Below, in pieces: positions 19,421-28,157 of a DNA stretch of 64,000 nt. The position numbers were made by a program, and so were the translations under genes. This DNA comes from Microbacterium sp. SZ1 (GTDB lineage: Bacteria > Actinomycetota > Actinomycetes > Actinomycetales > Microbacteriaceae): positions 248,001-312,000 of the forward strand of contig NZ_LPVV01000038.1 in NCBI RefSeq assembly GCF_002362255.1, given 5' to 3'. A model generated the notes under the pieces. The model saw nothing but the letters and a program-made list of their open reading frames with translations. It ran no database searches and was not told the DNA's origin. How positions within the stretch are numbered: the stretch's first letter is position 1; the number at the start of each line of letters is the position of its first letter.

Positions 19421-22400
19421 GCGCTCGCCCCCTCACGCACCGCGGACGTGGCGTCGATCGTGACGATGATCGGGCCCTTCGCCGAGCCGAGCGCTCGCGC
19501 GCCCGACCGGAAGACGCCGTCGCCCGGACTCTCGACCCCGTCGATCACGGCATCGAGGCCGTCGGTCGCCTGCGCCGCGAAGGCGATGGCCAGCGTCTCG
19601 CGGGAGATGAGCTCGGCGTGCGCGGTGAGAGCCGCCGCGTCCTCCGGCGTCACGTTGAGCGCCAGCACGATGCGGTCGCTGACATCGAGGCCAGCGTTCT
19701 TGCGAGCCTCCTGCACGACGCGGATCGCGTCGCGCGCGAGGCCCTCCGCCTCGAGCTCGGGCGTCGTCTGCGTGTCGAGCAACACGAAACCGCCGCCCGG
19801 CACGAGTGCGAGCGCTTCACCTTCCGGGCGCCCGGAGGTCTCGAGCACGAGCTCGTACTCCGAGGGCTCCAGCGGAACGCCGCCCGCCGTCACGACGCCG
19901 TCGGTCTCGGACCAGTCCCCCGCCTTCGCGGCCTTGATCACGGTCTGGACGTTCTTGCCGAGACGCGGGCCTGCCGCACGGGCGTTGACGCTGAGGCGGT
20001 GGCTGATGCCGTAGTCCGCGGCCGTGGTGTCGGACTGCGGCACGAGCTCGACGGACTTGACGTTGAGCTCCTCGCGGAGGATGTCCTCGAACTGACCGAG
20101 CGTGTCGGCCAGAGGCGACACCACCGTGAGGCGCGCGAGCGGCAGACGGACGCGGAGCTTCTCCTTCTTGCGCAGCGCGTTGCCGACGCTCGACAGCTCG
20201 CGCACGGCATCCATCGCGTCGCGGATGTCGTCGGCGGCGGGGAATGCGTCGGCATCCGGCCAGTCCTGAAGATGCACGCTGCGCCCGCCGGTCAGTCCCT
20301 GCCACACGCGCTCGCTCACGAGCGGCACCAGCGGAGCGGCCACGCGACACAGCGTCTCGAGCACCGTGTAGAGCGTGTCGAACGCCTCCGTGGAGGTGCC
20401 CTCCCAGAACCGGTCGCGCGAGCGGCGGATGTACCAGTTGGTGAGCACCTCTGCGAAGTCGCGCAGGCGCGCGGACGCCGTGGTCGAGTCGAGCCCCTCG
20501 AGGTCGGCGCGCACGTCGCGCACGAGCTCGCCGAGCCGGGCGAGGATGTAGCGGTCGAGCACATCGGTCGAGTCGGTGCGCCACGACGCCTCGTAGCCGC
20601 CGTCCTTCGCCGCGTTGGCGTAGGTCGCGAAGAAGTACCAGGAGCTCCACAGCGGCAGCAGGAACTCGCGCACTCCGGCACGGATGCCCTCCTCCGTGAC
20701 CGCGAGGTTGCCTCCGCGCAGCACCGAGCTCGACATGAGGAACCAGCGCATGGCGTCCGAGCCGTCGCGGTCGAGCACCTCCGACACGTCGGGGTAGTTG
20801 CGCAGCGACTTCGACATCTTGTAGCCGTCGCTGCCGAGCACGATGCCATGGCAGCTCACGCCGGTGAACGCCGGGCGGTCGAACAGCGCGGTCGACAGCA
20901 CGTGCATGACGTAGAACCAGCCGCGGGTCTGCCCGATGTACTCGACGATGAAGTCGGCCGGCGAGTGAGAGTCGAACCACTCCTGATTCTCGAACGGGTA
21001 GTGCACCTGCGCGTAGGGCATCGACCCCGAGTCGAACCAGACGTCGAAGACGTCCTCGATACGGCGCATCGTGCTCTTGCCCGTGGGGTCGTCGGGGTTC
21101 GGCCGGGTCAGGTCGTCGATGTACGGACGGTGCAGGTCGACCTCGCCCTGCGGGTTGCGTGGCAGCGTGCCGAAGTCGCGCTCCAGCTCTTCGAGCGAGC
21201 CGTAGGTGTCGACGCGCGGGTACTCGGGGTCGTCGCTCTTCCACACCGGGATCGGTGATCCCCAGTAGCGGTTGCGGCTGATCGACCAGTCGCGCGCGCC
21301 CTCGAGCCACTTGCCGAACTGGCCGTGCTTCACGTTCTCGGGCACCCAGGTGATCTGCTCGTTGTTCGCGAGGAGGTCGTCCTTGATGTCGGTCACGCGG
21401 ACGAACCAGCTCGACACGGCCTTGTAGATCAGGGGGTTCCGGCAGCGCCAGCAGTGCGGGTAGGAGTGCACGTAGCTCTGCTCCCGCAGCAGGCGCCCTT
21501 GGCCGCGCAGCAGACGGATCAGGGGCGTGTTCGCGTCCATCCACAGCATCCCCGCGACGTCGGTGACGCTCGGGAGGAACTTCCCGCCGTCGTCGAGCGA
21601 CAGGATCGTGGGGATGCCGGCGGCACCGGCGACGCGCTGGTCGTCCTCACCGTAGGCCGGTGCCTGGTGCACGATGCCGGTGCCGTCGCTGGTCGTGACG
21701 TAGTCGTCGACGAGGATGCGCCAGGCGTTCTCGGTGCCGTACGTCTCGGCATCCGCGTAGTAGTCGAAGAGGCGGTCGTACGTGACGTCCTGCAGCTCCG
21801 AGCCGCGCACGGTCTGGTCGACCGCGGCGAGCGCGTCATCGGCGCTCTCGTAGCCGAGGTCCTTCGCGTACCCGGCGAGCAGCTCGCGGGCGAGGAGGTA
21901 GCGGTGGGCCGAGGCCTCGACCGCGGCATCCTCGGTTCCCGCCGCGGCGTGCACGTCGGCGGCGCCGCCGGGGCCTGCCGGCAGCACGACGTATTCGATG
22001 TCAGGACCCACGGCGAGCGCGAGGTTGGTCGGGAGGGTCCACGGTGTGGTCGTCCAGGCGAGGGCTCGCACGGCGGTCAGGCCCAAAGCCTCGGCCTTCG
22101 CCCCTGTGAGCGGGAACGTCACCGTCACCGACGGGTCCTGGCGGTTCTGGTAGACGTCGTCGTCCATGCGCAGCTCGTGCGCAGACAGCGGCGTCTCGTC
22201 GCGCCAGCAGTACGGCAGCACCCGGTAGCCCTCGTAGGCGAGACCCTTGTCGTAGAGGGTCTTGAACGCCCAGAGGACGCTCTCCATGTACCCGAGGTCG
22301 AGCGTCTTGTATCCGCGCTCGAAATCGACCCAGCGCGCCTGGCGCGTGACGTAGTCCTGCCATTCGTGCGTGTACTTCAGCACCGAGGAGCGCGCTTTCT

Positions 22401-22791
22401 CGTTGAAGACGTCGATGCCCATGGCCTCGATCTCGCTCTTCTCGGTGATGCCGAGCTGCTTCATCGCCTCCAGCTCGGCGGGCAGCCCGTGCGTGTCCCA
22501 GCCGAAGACGCGGTCGACCTTCTTGCCGAGCATGGTCTGGAACCGCGGGAACAGGTCCTTGGCGTAGCCCGTCAGCAGGTGCCCGTAGTGCGGCAGGCCG
22601 TTGGCGAACGGCGGTCCGTCGTAGAACACCCATTCGTCCTGGCCCTCGCGCTGCTCGATCGAGGCGCGGAACGTGTCGTCCTGCTTCCAGAAGTCGAGCA
22701 CCTCGCGCTCGATCTCGGGGAAGCGCGGGCTCGGGGCGACGGAGGCAGCCTGGTCGGCGGCGGGGCCGAAGGAGGAACGCGGGTAGGTCAT
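19417..22791 (-). CDS. ileS: Isoleucyl-tRNA synthetase
   Basis: Charges tRNA-Ile, with editing of misactivated valine. The 1124-residue class I synthetase has the HIGH-type motif as H-Y-G-H near residues 68-71 ('[13 protein letters not shown]') and KMSKS near residue 656. The long form with a tryptophan-rich GWDTHGLP segment corresponds to the eukaryote-like IleS2 subtype, often associated with mupirocin tolerance. The ATG at 22791 lies directly after the sequestering hairpin of the T-box leader. The stop overlaps folC by 4 bp. Confidence 0.97.
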   Translation of the reverse strand: MTYPRSSFGPAADQAASVAPSPRFPEIEREVLDFWKQDDTFRASIEQREGQDEWVFYDGPPFANGLPHYGHLLTGYAKDLFPRFQTMLGKKVDRVFGWDTHGLPAELEAMKQLGITEKSEIEAMGIDVFNEKARSSVLKYTHEWQDYVTRQARWVDFERGYKTLDLGYMESVLWAFKTLYDKGLAYEGYRVLPYCWRDETPLSAHELRMDDDVYQNRQDPSVTVTFPLTGAKAEALGLTAVRALAWTTTPWTLPTNLALAVGPDIEYVVLPAGPGGAADVHAAAGTEDAAVEASAHRYLLARELLAGYAKDLGYESADDALAAVDQTVRGSELQDVTYDRLFDYYADAETYGTENAWRILVDDYVTTSDGTGIVHQAPAYGEDDQRVAGAAGIPTILSLDDGGKFLPSVTDVAGMLWMDANTPLIRLLRGQGRLLREQSYVHSYPHCWRCRNPLIYKAVSSWFVRVTDIKDDLLANNEQITWVPENVKHGQFGKWLEGARDWSISRNRYWGSPIPVWKSDDPEYPRVDTYGSLEELERDFGTLPRNPQGEVDLHRPYIDDLTRPNPDDPTGKSTMRRIEDVFDVWFDSGSMPYAQVHYPFENQEWFDSHSPADFIVEYIGQTRGWFYVMHVLSTALFDRPAFTGVSCHGIVLGSDGYKMSKSLRNYPDVSEVLDRDGSDAMRWFLMSSSVLRGGNLAVTEEGIRAGVREFLLPLWSSWYFFATYANAAKDGGYEASWRTDSTDVLDRYILARLGELVRDVRADLEGLDSTTASARLRDFAEVLTNWYIRRSRDRFWEGTSTEAFDTLYTVLETLCRVAAPLVPLVSERVWQGLTGGRSVHLQDWPDADAFPAADDIRDAMDAVRELSSVGNALRKKEKLRVRLPLARLTVVSPLADTLGQFEDILREELNVKSVELVPQSDTTAADYGISHRLSVNARAAGPRLGKNVQTVIKAAKAGDWSETDGVVTAGGVPLEPSEYELVLETSGRPEGEALALVPGGGFVLLDTQTTPELEAEGLARDAIRVVQEARKNAGLDVSDRIVLALNVTPEDAAALTAHAELISRETLAIAFAAQATDGLDAVIDGVESPGDGVFRSGARALGSAKGPIIVTIDATSAVREGASA

Positions 22792-22999
22792 GTCGTCTCG
22801 CAGGAGTCGTGGCGGATGCTGCTGCGAGGACGACCCTCCGGATTCACTCCCCGGATGGACCGCGGTACCACCTCGCGTGCCGCGCCTCACGGCGGGACCA
22901 CTCTCACTGCGGCTGTGACGGGCCTGCCCCGCTCGGTTCTACTGGGTCTCGCGACCGTTCTTCCGAGAGCTCCCCGGTGATGGCCGGATCGATGCTCGT
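22792..22999 (-). ncRNA. Ultrashort-stem-I T-box riboswitch controlling ileS translation
   Basis: The minus-strand leader has the hallmarks of the actinobacterial ileS T-box. There is a tiny stem I (CCGG/CCGG) with the specifier AUC (Ile, 22979-22981) in its terminal loop. A stem II S-turn-like AGUAGAACCG and the T-box bulge GGUGGUACCGCGG (22860-22872) follow. Two mutually exclusive pairings are readable. GCGAGG (22871-22876) pairs with CCUCGC (within 22824-22834), the antisequestrator. Alternatively GUCGUCCUCGC (22824-22834) pairs with GCGAGACGAC (22792-22801) directly before the AUG, the sequestrator. Uncharged tRNA-Ile should favour the first and open translation. Confidence 0.92.
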
Positions 23000-23005
23000 G
23001 CGTCC

Positions 23006-23011
23006 ATTGTA
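23006..23011 (-). promoter_or_regulatory. -10 box of the ileS leader transcript
   Basis: TACAAT on the minus strand, placing the transcript start near 22999, just before the T-box. The -35 region (TGCCGG at 23029-23034, 17-nt spacing) is weak. Confidence 0.55.
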
Positions 23012-23130
23012 CGCGGGGCGCCGTGCCTCCGGCATCCGCGCTCCCTCTCGGCTCGGCCTTTCGCTTTTGCCTCGGCCACATACTGCGGGGTGGGCCGAGG
23101 CAGACTCACATGGCCGAGCGAAGCGACGGT

Positions 23131-23973
23131 TCACCGAGACCGATGCAGCCCCTGCGCCACCGCGCGCATGATCAGATCCTGCACCGTGGGCCAGTCGAAC
23201 ATGACCTGCGTGTACGACACCCGGATCACGTGATATCCCCTCAGCCTGAGGTCAGCATGGTGCCGGATGTCCTCGCTGCGTTGCGCACCGACGTGATGGG
23301 CGCCATCGATCTGGACGACGAGACGATCCCCGATGAGCGTGTCGACGCGGTGGCCTGCGATCCATATCTGCACGCGAATGGGCTCGCGGAGCCAGCGCAG
23401 ACGAAGGCGCAGGTACGTCTCGAGCCCCGCATCCGCGAAGGGCGAGGCCTGAGCGAGGAGTTCGCGGGCGGCCGGTTTCCACGCGTAGTTCTTCAGCGCG
23501 TCGAGCGTGACGAGGGACTTGTTGAGCGCCGATTCCCACGTCGCGAGAGCCTGTTCGAACGGCTCGCATTCGGCGATATGCGCGAGCACGTTCTCGATCG
23601 GATCGACGAGCGCATCCGGATGCCGGGGAACCACCGGGCTTCCCCAGTGCACCCTGGCTGGTATACGACCCCCTCCCTCCGCGTTCGCGCCGACCGGGAC
23701 ATGAGGAGGTCCGCTCGCATCGTGCACCCAGAGACCCAGGCGCATCGCCTGCGAACGGCACGTGATCACCGCGCAGTAGGTGGCGGCGAAGAGCAGCAAC
23801 GGCTCGGTTGACGGTAGAGCCAGCCACCCACGCCGCGGTCGTACGACTGCACCGGCCTCGACGGCGGAGCGGATATCGCTCGGAGTGAACCCGCGCCGCT
23901 GCAGCGTGCGCGTACGCAGGACGCCGTCGCCGCGACTCAGCGCTTCGACAACGGTGCCGATGTTTCTTCGCAT
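23131..23973 (-). CDS. DUF559 (restriction-endonuclease-like fold) protein with AbiEi-like N-terminus
   Basis: A 280-residue protein of two parts. Residues 1-60 resemble the helix-turn-helix/AbiEi-type N-terminus ('GVLRTRTLQRRGFTPSDIRSAVEAGAVVRPRRGWLAL'). The C-terminal 110 residues are DUF559-like, with 'RVDTLIGDRLVVQIDGAHH' holding the D-xn-(Q/E)-x-D core of the PD-(D/E)xK nuclease fold and 'YHVIRVSYTQVM' after it. Such proteins are frequent orphans in actinobacteria and their target is unknown. The start is uncertain: ATG 23973 is chosen, lying 6 nt after CAGACT, a weak -10. No partner toxin or antitoxin is adjacent. Confidence 0.82.
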   Translation of the reverse strand: MRRNIGTVVEALSRGDGVLRTRTLQRRGFTPSDIRSAVEAGAVVRPRRGWLALPSTEPLLLFAATYCAVITCRSQAMRLGLWVHDASGPPHVPVGANAEGGGRIPARVHWGSPVVPRHPDALVDPIENVLAHIAECEPFEQALATWESALNKSLVTLDALKNYAWKPAARELLAQASPFADAGLETYLRLRLRWLREPIRVQIWIAGHRVDTLIGDRLVVQIDGAHHVGAQRSEDIRHHADLRLRGYHVIRVSYTQVMFDWPTVQDLIMRAVAQGLHRSR

Positions 23974-24192
23974 CAGCTCAGTCTGGAGGCGTGCAGCGAC
24001 TGCCGACGTGCGCGATTCCCGCATCCGGGGAGAGACCGCAACGGTATCGGACCTGTGCAGGAGGAATCCGCGTGGATGCTCGCGCGGCCGAATGCGTTTC
24101 CCTCGGCCCGACACTCCGAATGCGGGGGAGGGAAGCTGAGATCACCGAGCGGAGGCCTGCTCTGGGACACGACGAGTGTCGGCGCCCCGGCA

Positions 24193-24198
24193 TACGCT
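24193..24198 (+). promoter_or_regulatory. Candidate -10 box of the pentapeptide-repeat gene, leaderless
   Basis: TACGCT ends 6 nt before the ATG at 24205, and no ribosome-binding site is present. Confidence 0.45.
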
Positions 24199-24204
24199 CG
24201 ACGC

Positions 24205-24855
24205 ATGGCTCGCGCATCCGACACCCTCGTCGCCCCTCGGGTCTCCCCTCCCGACCTCCCTCCACGGCTCGACGACGCGCGACCGGCGCGCGGTGCCGAC
24301 CTCCTCGCGACAGCACTCGACCTCCAGGACACCGTCGACCTCGCGCACTCCTCGCTCGAGCAGTGCACGATCTCCGCGGATGCCGACAGCGTCGACTTCA
24401 CGGGAGCGACCCTCATCGACGTCGCGATGACCGATGCACGCGTCGCCTCGCTGCGGTTGCGGGACGCGAGTATCCGTCGCGTCCGGATCACCGGAGGGCG
24501 GCTCGGCACGCTCGACCTCAGCGGAGCACGGATCGACGAGCTCGAACTGCGTGGCGTGCGGATCGACTACCTGAACCTCGGCGGGGCGAAGGGCACCGAC
24601 GTCGAGATCGCCGAGTGCGGCGTCCGCACGCTCGACATGCCGCAGGCCGAACTCACCCGCGTCCGCTTCGCCGAGACGCGCAGCGACGAGGTCGACCCTC
24701 GAGGCCTTCGTGCCACGCACGTCGACCTGCGCGGACTCGACGCCGGTGCCTTCCTCGACGCGAACAGCCTGCGCGGCACGACGCTCTCGTCGTTCCAGGT
24801 GCAGCAGCTGGCCCCGGTTCTCGCGGCGAGCATCGGCATCCGCGTCATCGACTGA
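24205..24855 (+). CDS. Pentapeptide-repeat-like protein
   Basis: A 216-residue protein in which much of the middle follows the A(D/N)LXX periodicity ('GARIDELELRGVRIDYLNLGGAKGTDVEI', 'LRATHVDLRGLDAGAFLDANSLRGTTLS'). That predicts a right-handed quadrilateral beta-helix of roughly 6-8 coils. Some relatives mimic DNA and protect gyrase from quinolones, but most have no known role. The ATG at 24205 follows a -10 box by 6 nt. Its last 11 bases overlap the 3' end of the convergent double-ATPase gene. Confidence 0.85.
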   Translation: MARASDTLVAPRVSPPDLPPRLDDARPARGADLLATALDLQDTVDLAHSSLEQCTISADADSVDFTGATLIDVAMTDARVASLRLRDASIRRVRITGGRLGTLDLSGARIDELELRGVRIDYLNLGGAKGTDVEIAECGVRTLDMPQAELTRVRFAETRSDEVDPRGLRATHVDLRGLDAGAFLDANSLRGTTLSSFQVQQLAPVLAASIGIRVID

Positions 24856-26353
24856 CCGGACCGCCCGCCTCCAGCAGCTCCCTCGTGAACGGATGCTGCG
24901 GTGCGGCGAACACCGCCCCCACCGTCCCCTTCTCGACGATCGCCCCGTTCTGCATGACGATCACGTCGTCGGCCACGGCGCCGATCACATCGAGGTCGTG
25001 TGACACGAAGACCATGGTCAGGTCGCGCTCGCGCTGCAGTCGGAGCAGCAGGCGCAGCACCCGTTCGCGCACCGACGGGTCGAGCGCGGAGACGGGTTCG
25101 TCGAGGACGAGCACCTGCGGGTCTGCGGCGAGCGCGCGGGCGATGGCAGCGCGCTGACGCTGTCCGCCGGAGAGAGCGTGCGGTCGGCGACGCGCGAGGC
25201 TGCCGTCGAGATCGACCTCGCGCAGCAGCTCGTCCACGCGGCGGGCGCGCGCGGAGCGAGGGACCCCGCCGGCCGCCAGCGCTTCCTGCAGCGAGCGTCC
25301 GATGGTCCACCGGGGGTCGAACGCTCCGAGCGGATTCTGGTGCACGAGCTGCACACGTCGGGGTGTGGACCACTCCAGGGCCCCCTCATCCGGACGCTCG
25401 ACCCCGACGATCAGGCGGGCGAGGGTCGTCTTTCCCGATCCCGATTCGCCCACCACGCCGAGCGTGCGGCCCTCCGCCACGGTGAAGGAGGCGTCGTCGA
25501 CCGCCGACGCGCCGCCGAAAGCCTTCGAGACCCCGCTCGCGACGAGCACGGAGGGCGCGGCAGCCGCAGCGCCTCTCCGCGGTTCGTGGATGGTCGCGGC
25601 GATCAACCGGCGCGTGTAGTCGTGCTGCGGGTTCTTCAGGACCTCGGCCACGGGCCCGGACTCCACGACCCGACCTCCTCGCATGACCAGCACCCGGTCG
25701 GCCACCCGGCGCACGGCGGCGAAGTCGTGGCTGATGAAGACGACGGCGGTGCCGGCATCCGCGATATCGCGCAGCAGGCCGAGGATCCTCGCCTGCACTG
25801 TGGCGTCCAGCGCCGTCGTTGGCTCGTCGGCGATGAGCACCGCCGGGTCGGCGGCGAGCGCCGAGGCGATCAGCGCGCGCTGCCTCAGCCCGCCGGACAG
25901 CTCGTGCGGGTACTGCCGCGCGCGGCGTTCGGCGTCCGGCATCCACACCCGCCGCAGCAGGTCGCGCACACGAGTCTGCGCCCGATGCCGCCCGCCCGCG
26001 AGACCGTGCAGGTGCAGCGGCTCGGCGACGGCATCCTCGATCCGCTGCAGCGGGTCGAGGGATACGAGGGCGTCCTGTGACACGAGGGCGATGCGTCGGC
26101 CGCGTACACCGCGCCAGCGTCGCTCGCTCAGCGCCCGGACGTCGGTGCCGTCGATCGTCAGCGTCTCGACGCGCACGCGGGCGTCCGCAGGGGTGAGCCC
26201 GAGCAGCGCGCGGGCCGTGAGCGACTTGCCCGCTCCCGATTCCCCGACGATCGCGACGCACTCCCCCGCCTCCACGCGCAGCGAGACACCGTCGACGACG
26301 GGCTGTGCGACGAAATCGATGCGGAGTCCCTGCACGTCCAGTACGGCGGTCAC
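24845..26353 (-). CDS. Peptide ABC transporter ATP-binding protein with two fused ATPase domains
   Basis: A 502-residue double ATPase for the second peptide importer. Domain 1 has Walker A GESGAGKS at residues 37-44 and an LSGGLRQR signature. Domain 2 has GESGSGKT and LSGGQRQR. DEP Walker B boxes occur in both. The start is the GTG at 26353, which overlaps the permease stop (GTGA). The open frame further upstream is the permease gene in another frame. It is the last gene of the operon (binding protein, DppB, DppC, ATPase). Confidence 0.94.
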   Translation of the reverse strand: MTAVLDVQGLRIDFVAQPVVDGVSLRVEAGECVAIVGESGAGKSLTARALLGLTPADARVRVETLTIDGTDVRALSERRWRGVRGRRIALVSQDALVSLDPLQRIEDAVAEPLHLHGLAGGRHRAQTRVRDLLRRVWMPDAERRARQYPHELSGGLRQRALIASALAADPAVLIADEPTTALDATVQARILGLLRDIADAGTAVVFISHDFAAVRRVADRVLVMRGGRVVESGPVAEVLKNPQHDYTRRLIAATIHEPRRGAAAAAPSVLVASGVSKAFGGASAVDDASFTVAEGRTLGVVGESGSGKTTLARLIVGVERPDEGALEWSTPRRVQLVHQNPLGAFDPRWTIGRSLQEALAAGGVPRSARARRVDELLREVDLDGSLARRRPHALSGGQRQRAAIARALAADPQVLVLDEPVSALDPSVRERVLRLLLRLQRERDLTMVFVSHDLDVIGAVADDVIVMQNGAIVEKGTVGAVFAAPQHPFTRELLEAGGPVSR

Positions 26354-27162
26354 GTCGTCCGCCCCTCGGCCCGCGCGCGCAGCACCCGCCCGACGATGGT
26401 CGCGGAGATCACCGTCACCGTGATGGCGATTCCGGGGAACACCGCGATCCACCACGCCTGCCCGAGCACGTTGCGTCCACCGGCGAGCATGAGACCCCAC
26501 TCGGGCGTGGGCTCTGAAGGTCCGAGCCCCAGAAAGCTCAGCCCGGCCGCGGCGAGGATGCTGGACCCGATACCGATCGTGGCCAGCACGCTCAGCGATC
26601 CGAGCACCCCCGGCGCGACATGACGCACGAACGCCCGAACCGGCCCGACCCCGAGGATGCGCGCGGCCTCGACGTGCTCCATCCCGCGCAGCACCCGAGT
26701 CTGCACACGGGCGAGACGGATGTAGACCGGCACGGCGGCGAGGGTCACCGCGACGGCGATGTTGACCGCGCCGGGTCCGAGCACCGCGATCACGACGAGC
26801 GCGACGAGGAACTCCGGGAATGCCATGAGCACGTCGTTCACACGCATGAGACCGGTGTCGACGGCCCGCGGTGCGACACCGGCGAGCGCTCCGACGACGA
26901 GCCCGGCGACGAGGGCGATCGCCGTCGCGAGCAGTCCGATGCCGATCGAGCGGCCCGCCCCGAAGACCACCCGGGAGTACACGTCGCGGCCGCTCTGGTC
27001 CGTTCCGAACAGGTGCTCGGCGCTCGGCGCCTGCAGCGCCGCTCGCACGTCTGTCTGCAGTGGGTCGTGCGTCGAAAGCAGGCCTGGGAACAGCGCGGCG
27101 AAGGCCAGCAGCGCGAGCACCGCGATCGCGCACCACAGCAGCACGGTCTGCGCGAGCCTCAT
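26350..27162 (-). CDS. Peptide ABC transporter permease (DppC-type)
   Basis: A 270-residue inner-membrane permease with about six helices. The typical DppC N-terminal periplasmic motif 'HLFGTDQSGRDVYSRVVFGAGRS' and the EAA loop 'EHVEAARILGVGPVRAFVRHVAP' are present. The ATG at 27162 overlaps the upstream DppB stop (ATGA), and its own stop overlaps the ATPase start. No Cys/His features suggest metal transport, although opp-type nickel and metallophore importers share this architecture. Confidence 0.95.
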   Translation of the reverse strand: MRLAQTVLLWCAIAVLALLAFAALFPGLLSTHDPLQTDVRAALQAPSAEHLFGTDQSGRDVYSRVVFGAGRSIGIGLLATAIALVAGLVVGALAGVAPRAVDTGLMRVNDVLMAFPEFLVALVVIAVLGPGAVNIAVAVTLAAVPVYIRLARVQTRVLRGMEHVEAARILGVGPVRAFVRHVAPGVLGSLSVLATIGIGSSILAAAGLSFLGLGPSEPTPEWGLMLAGGRNVLGQAWWIAVFPGIAITVTVISATIVGRVLRARAEGRTT

Positions 27163-28124
27163 CGGAGCACCGCCGTCGTGCGCCGCGTGGGGCGCGACTG
27201 CTGCGCGCGCAGCCGCGGGTCGAGGAGCGGATGCAGCAGCTCGACGACCAGGTTCACGACGACGAACACGACGGCACTGAGAAGGATGATGCCGGTGATC
27301 ACGGGTAGGTCGCGGTTGCTGATCGCCGCGAGGGTGACGCGGCCCAGCCCCGACCGCGCGAACACGGTCTCGACGAGCACCGCACCCCCGAGAACGGAAC
27401 CCGTGAGGTAGGCGGCGAGGGTGATCGCGCCGGCTGCGCCATGACGCAGTCCGTGCCGCAGCGTGAACCACCCCGCACTCGCGCCACGGGCACGGACGGT
27501 CTCGGCGAACGGCATCCGCTCCGCCTGGGTCAACCCGTCGCGCAGCACCTGGCTGAGCAGCGCCGCGACGGGCAGCGCGAGCGTGATCGCGGGGAGCACG
27601 ATGGTCGCCGGGTTCCGCGCACCGGAGACGGGGAACCAACCGAAACCGAAGGCGAACACGCTCAGCAGCACGAGGCCGATCCAGAACACCGGCGACGACA
27701 GGATGACGAGCTCGACGCCGGCGGCGACCGAACGCCCCACCCGACCGCGCACGAGCACCGCCACGGCGAGCGCCAGCACCACCGCGATGAGCAGCGCCAG
27801 CGCCGACAGCTGCAGCGTGGCGCCGAGCTGTCGGCCGATCACCTCGGTCACCGGCATCCGCAACTGGTACGACTCCCCGAGGTCGCCCCGGGCGAGCTGG
27901 CCGATGAAGGAGAGGTACTGCTCGAACGGCGGGCGGTCGAGTCCCAGGTCTGCGCGGATGCCGTCCTTCACGGCCTCGCTCACCTGGGCCTGCGGTCCGA
28001 GCATGACAGACACCGGATCCCCGGGGATCACCCGGAACGCGAGGAATGCGAGCGTGGCGGCACCCCAGAGCACCACGACGACGGATGCCGCGAGCCCGGC
28101 GATGCGGAGGAGCGCAGCCTTCAC
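27159..28124 (-). CDS. Peptide ABC transporter permease (DppB-type)
   Basis: A 321-residue permease with the DppB N-terminal helix and 'RVIPGDPVSVMLGPQAQVSEAVKDGIRADLGLD' periplasmic domain, followed by five helices and an EAA-type loop ('RMPFAETVRARGASAGWFTLRHGLRHG'). It starts 33 nt after the binding-protein gene and overlaps DppC by 4 bp. With DppC it forms the transmembrane channel. Confidence 0.95.
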   Translation of the reverse strand: MKAALLRIAGLAASVVVVLWGAATLAFLAFRVIPGDPVSVMLGPQAQVSEAVKDGIRADLGLDRPPFEQYLSFIGQLARGDLGESYQLRMPVTEVIGRQLGATLQLSALALLIAVVLALAVAVLVRGRVGRSVAAGVELVILSSPVFWIGLVLLSVFAFGFGWFPVSGARNPATIVLPAITLALPVAALLSQVLRDGLTQAERMPFAETVRARGASAGWFTLRHGLRHGAAGAITLAAYLTGSVLGGAVLVETVFARSGLGRVTLAAISNRDLPVITGIILLSAVVFVVVNLVVELLHPLLDPRLRAQQSRPTRRTTAVLR

Positions 28125-28157
28125 GTCACGCTCCGCTCGCTCGGCGACCGGGGGTGA

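Noticed and set aside
23068..23102. Hairpin TGCCTCGGCC/GGCCGAGGCA downstream of the DUF559 gene
   Set aside because: A 15-nt loop and no T-tract on either strand. It is too weak to list as a terminator.
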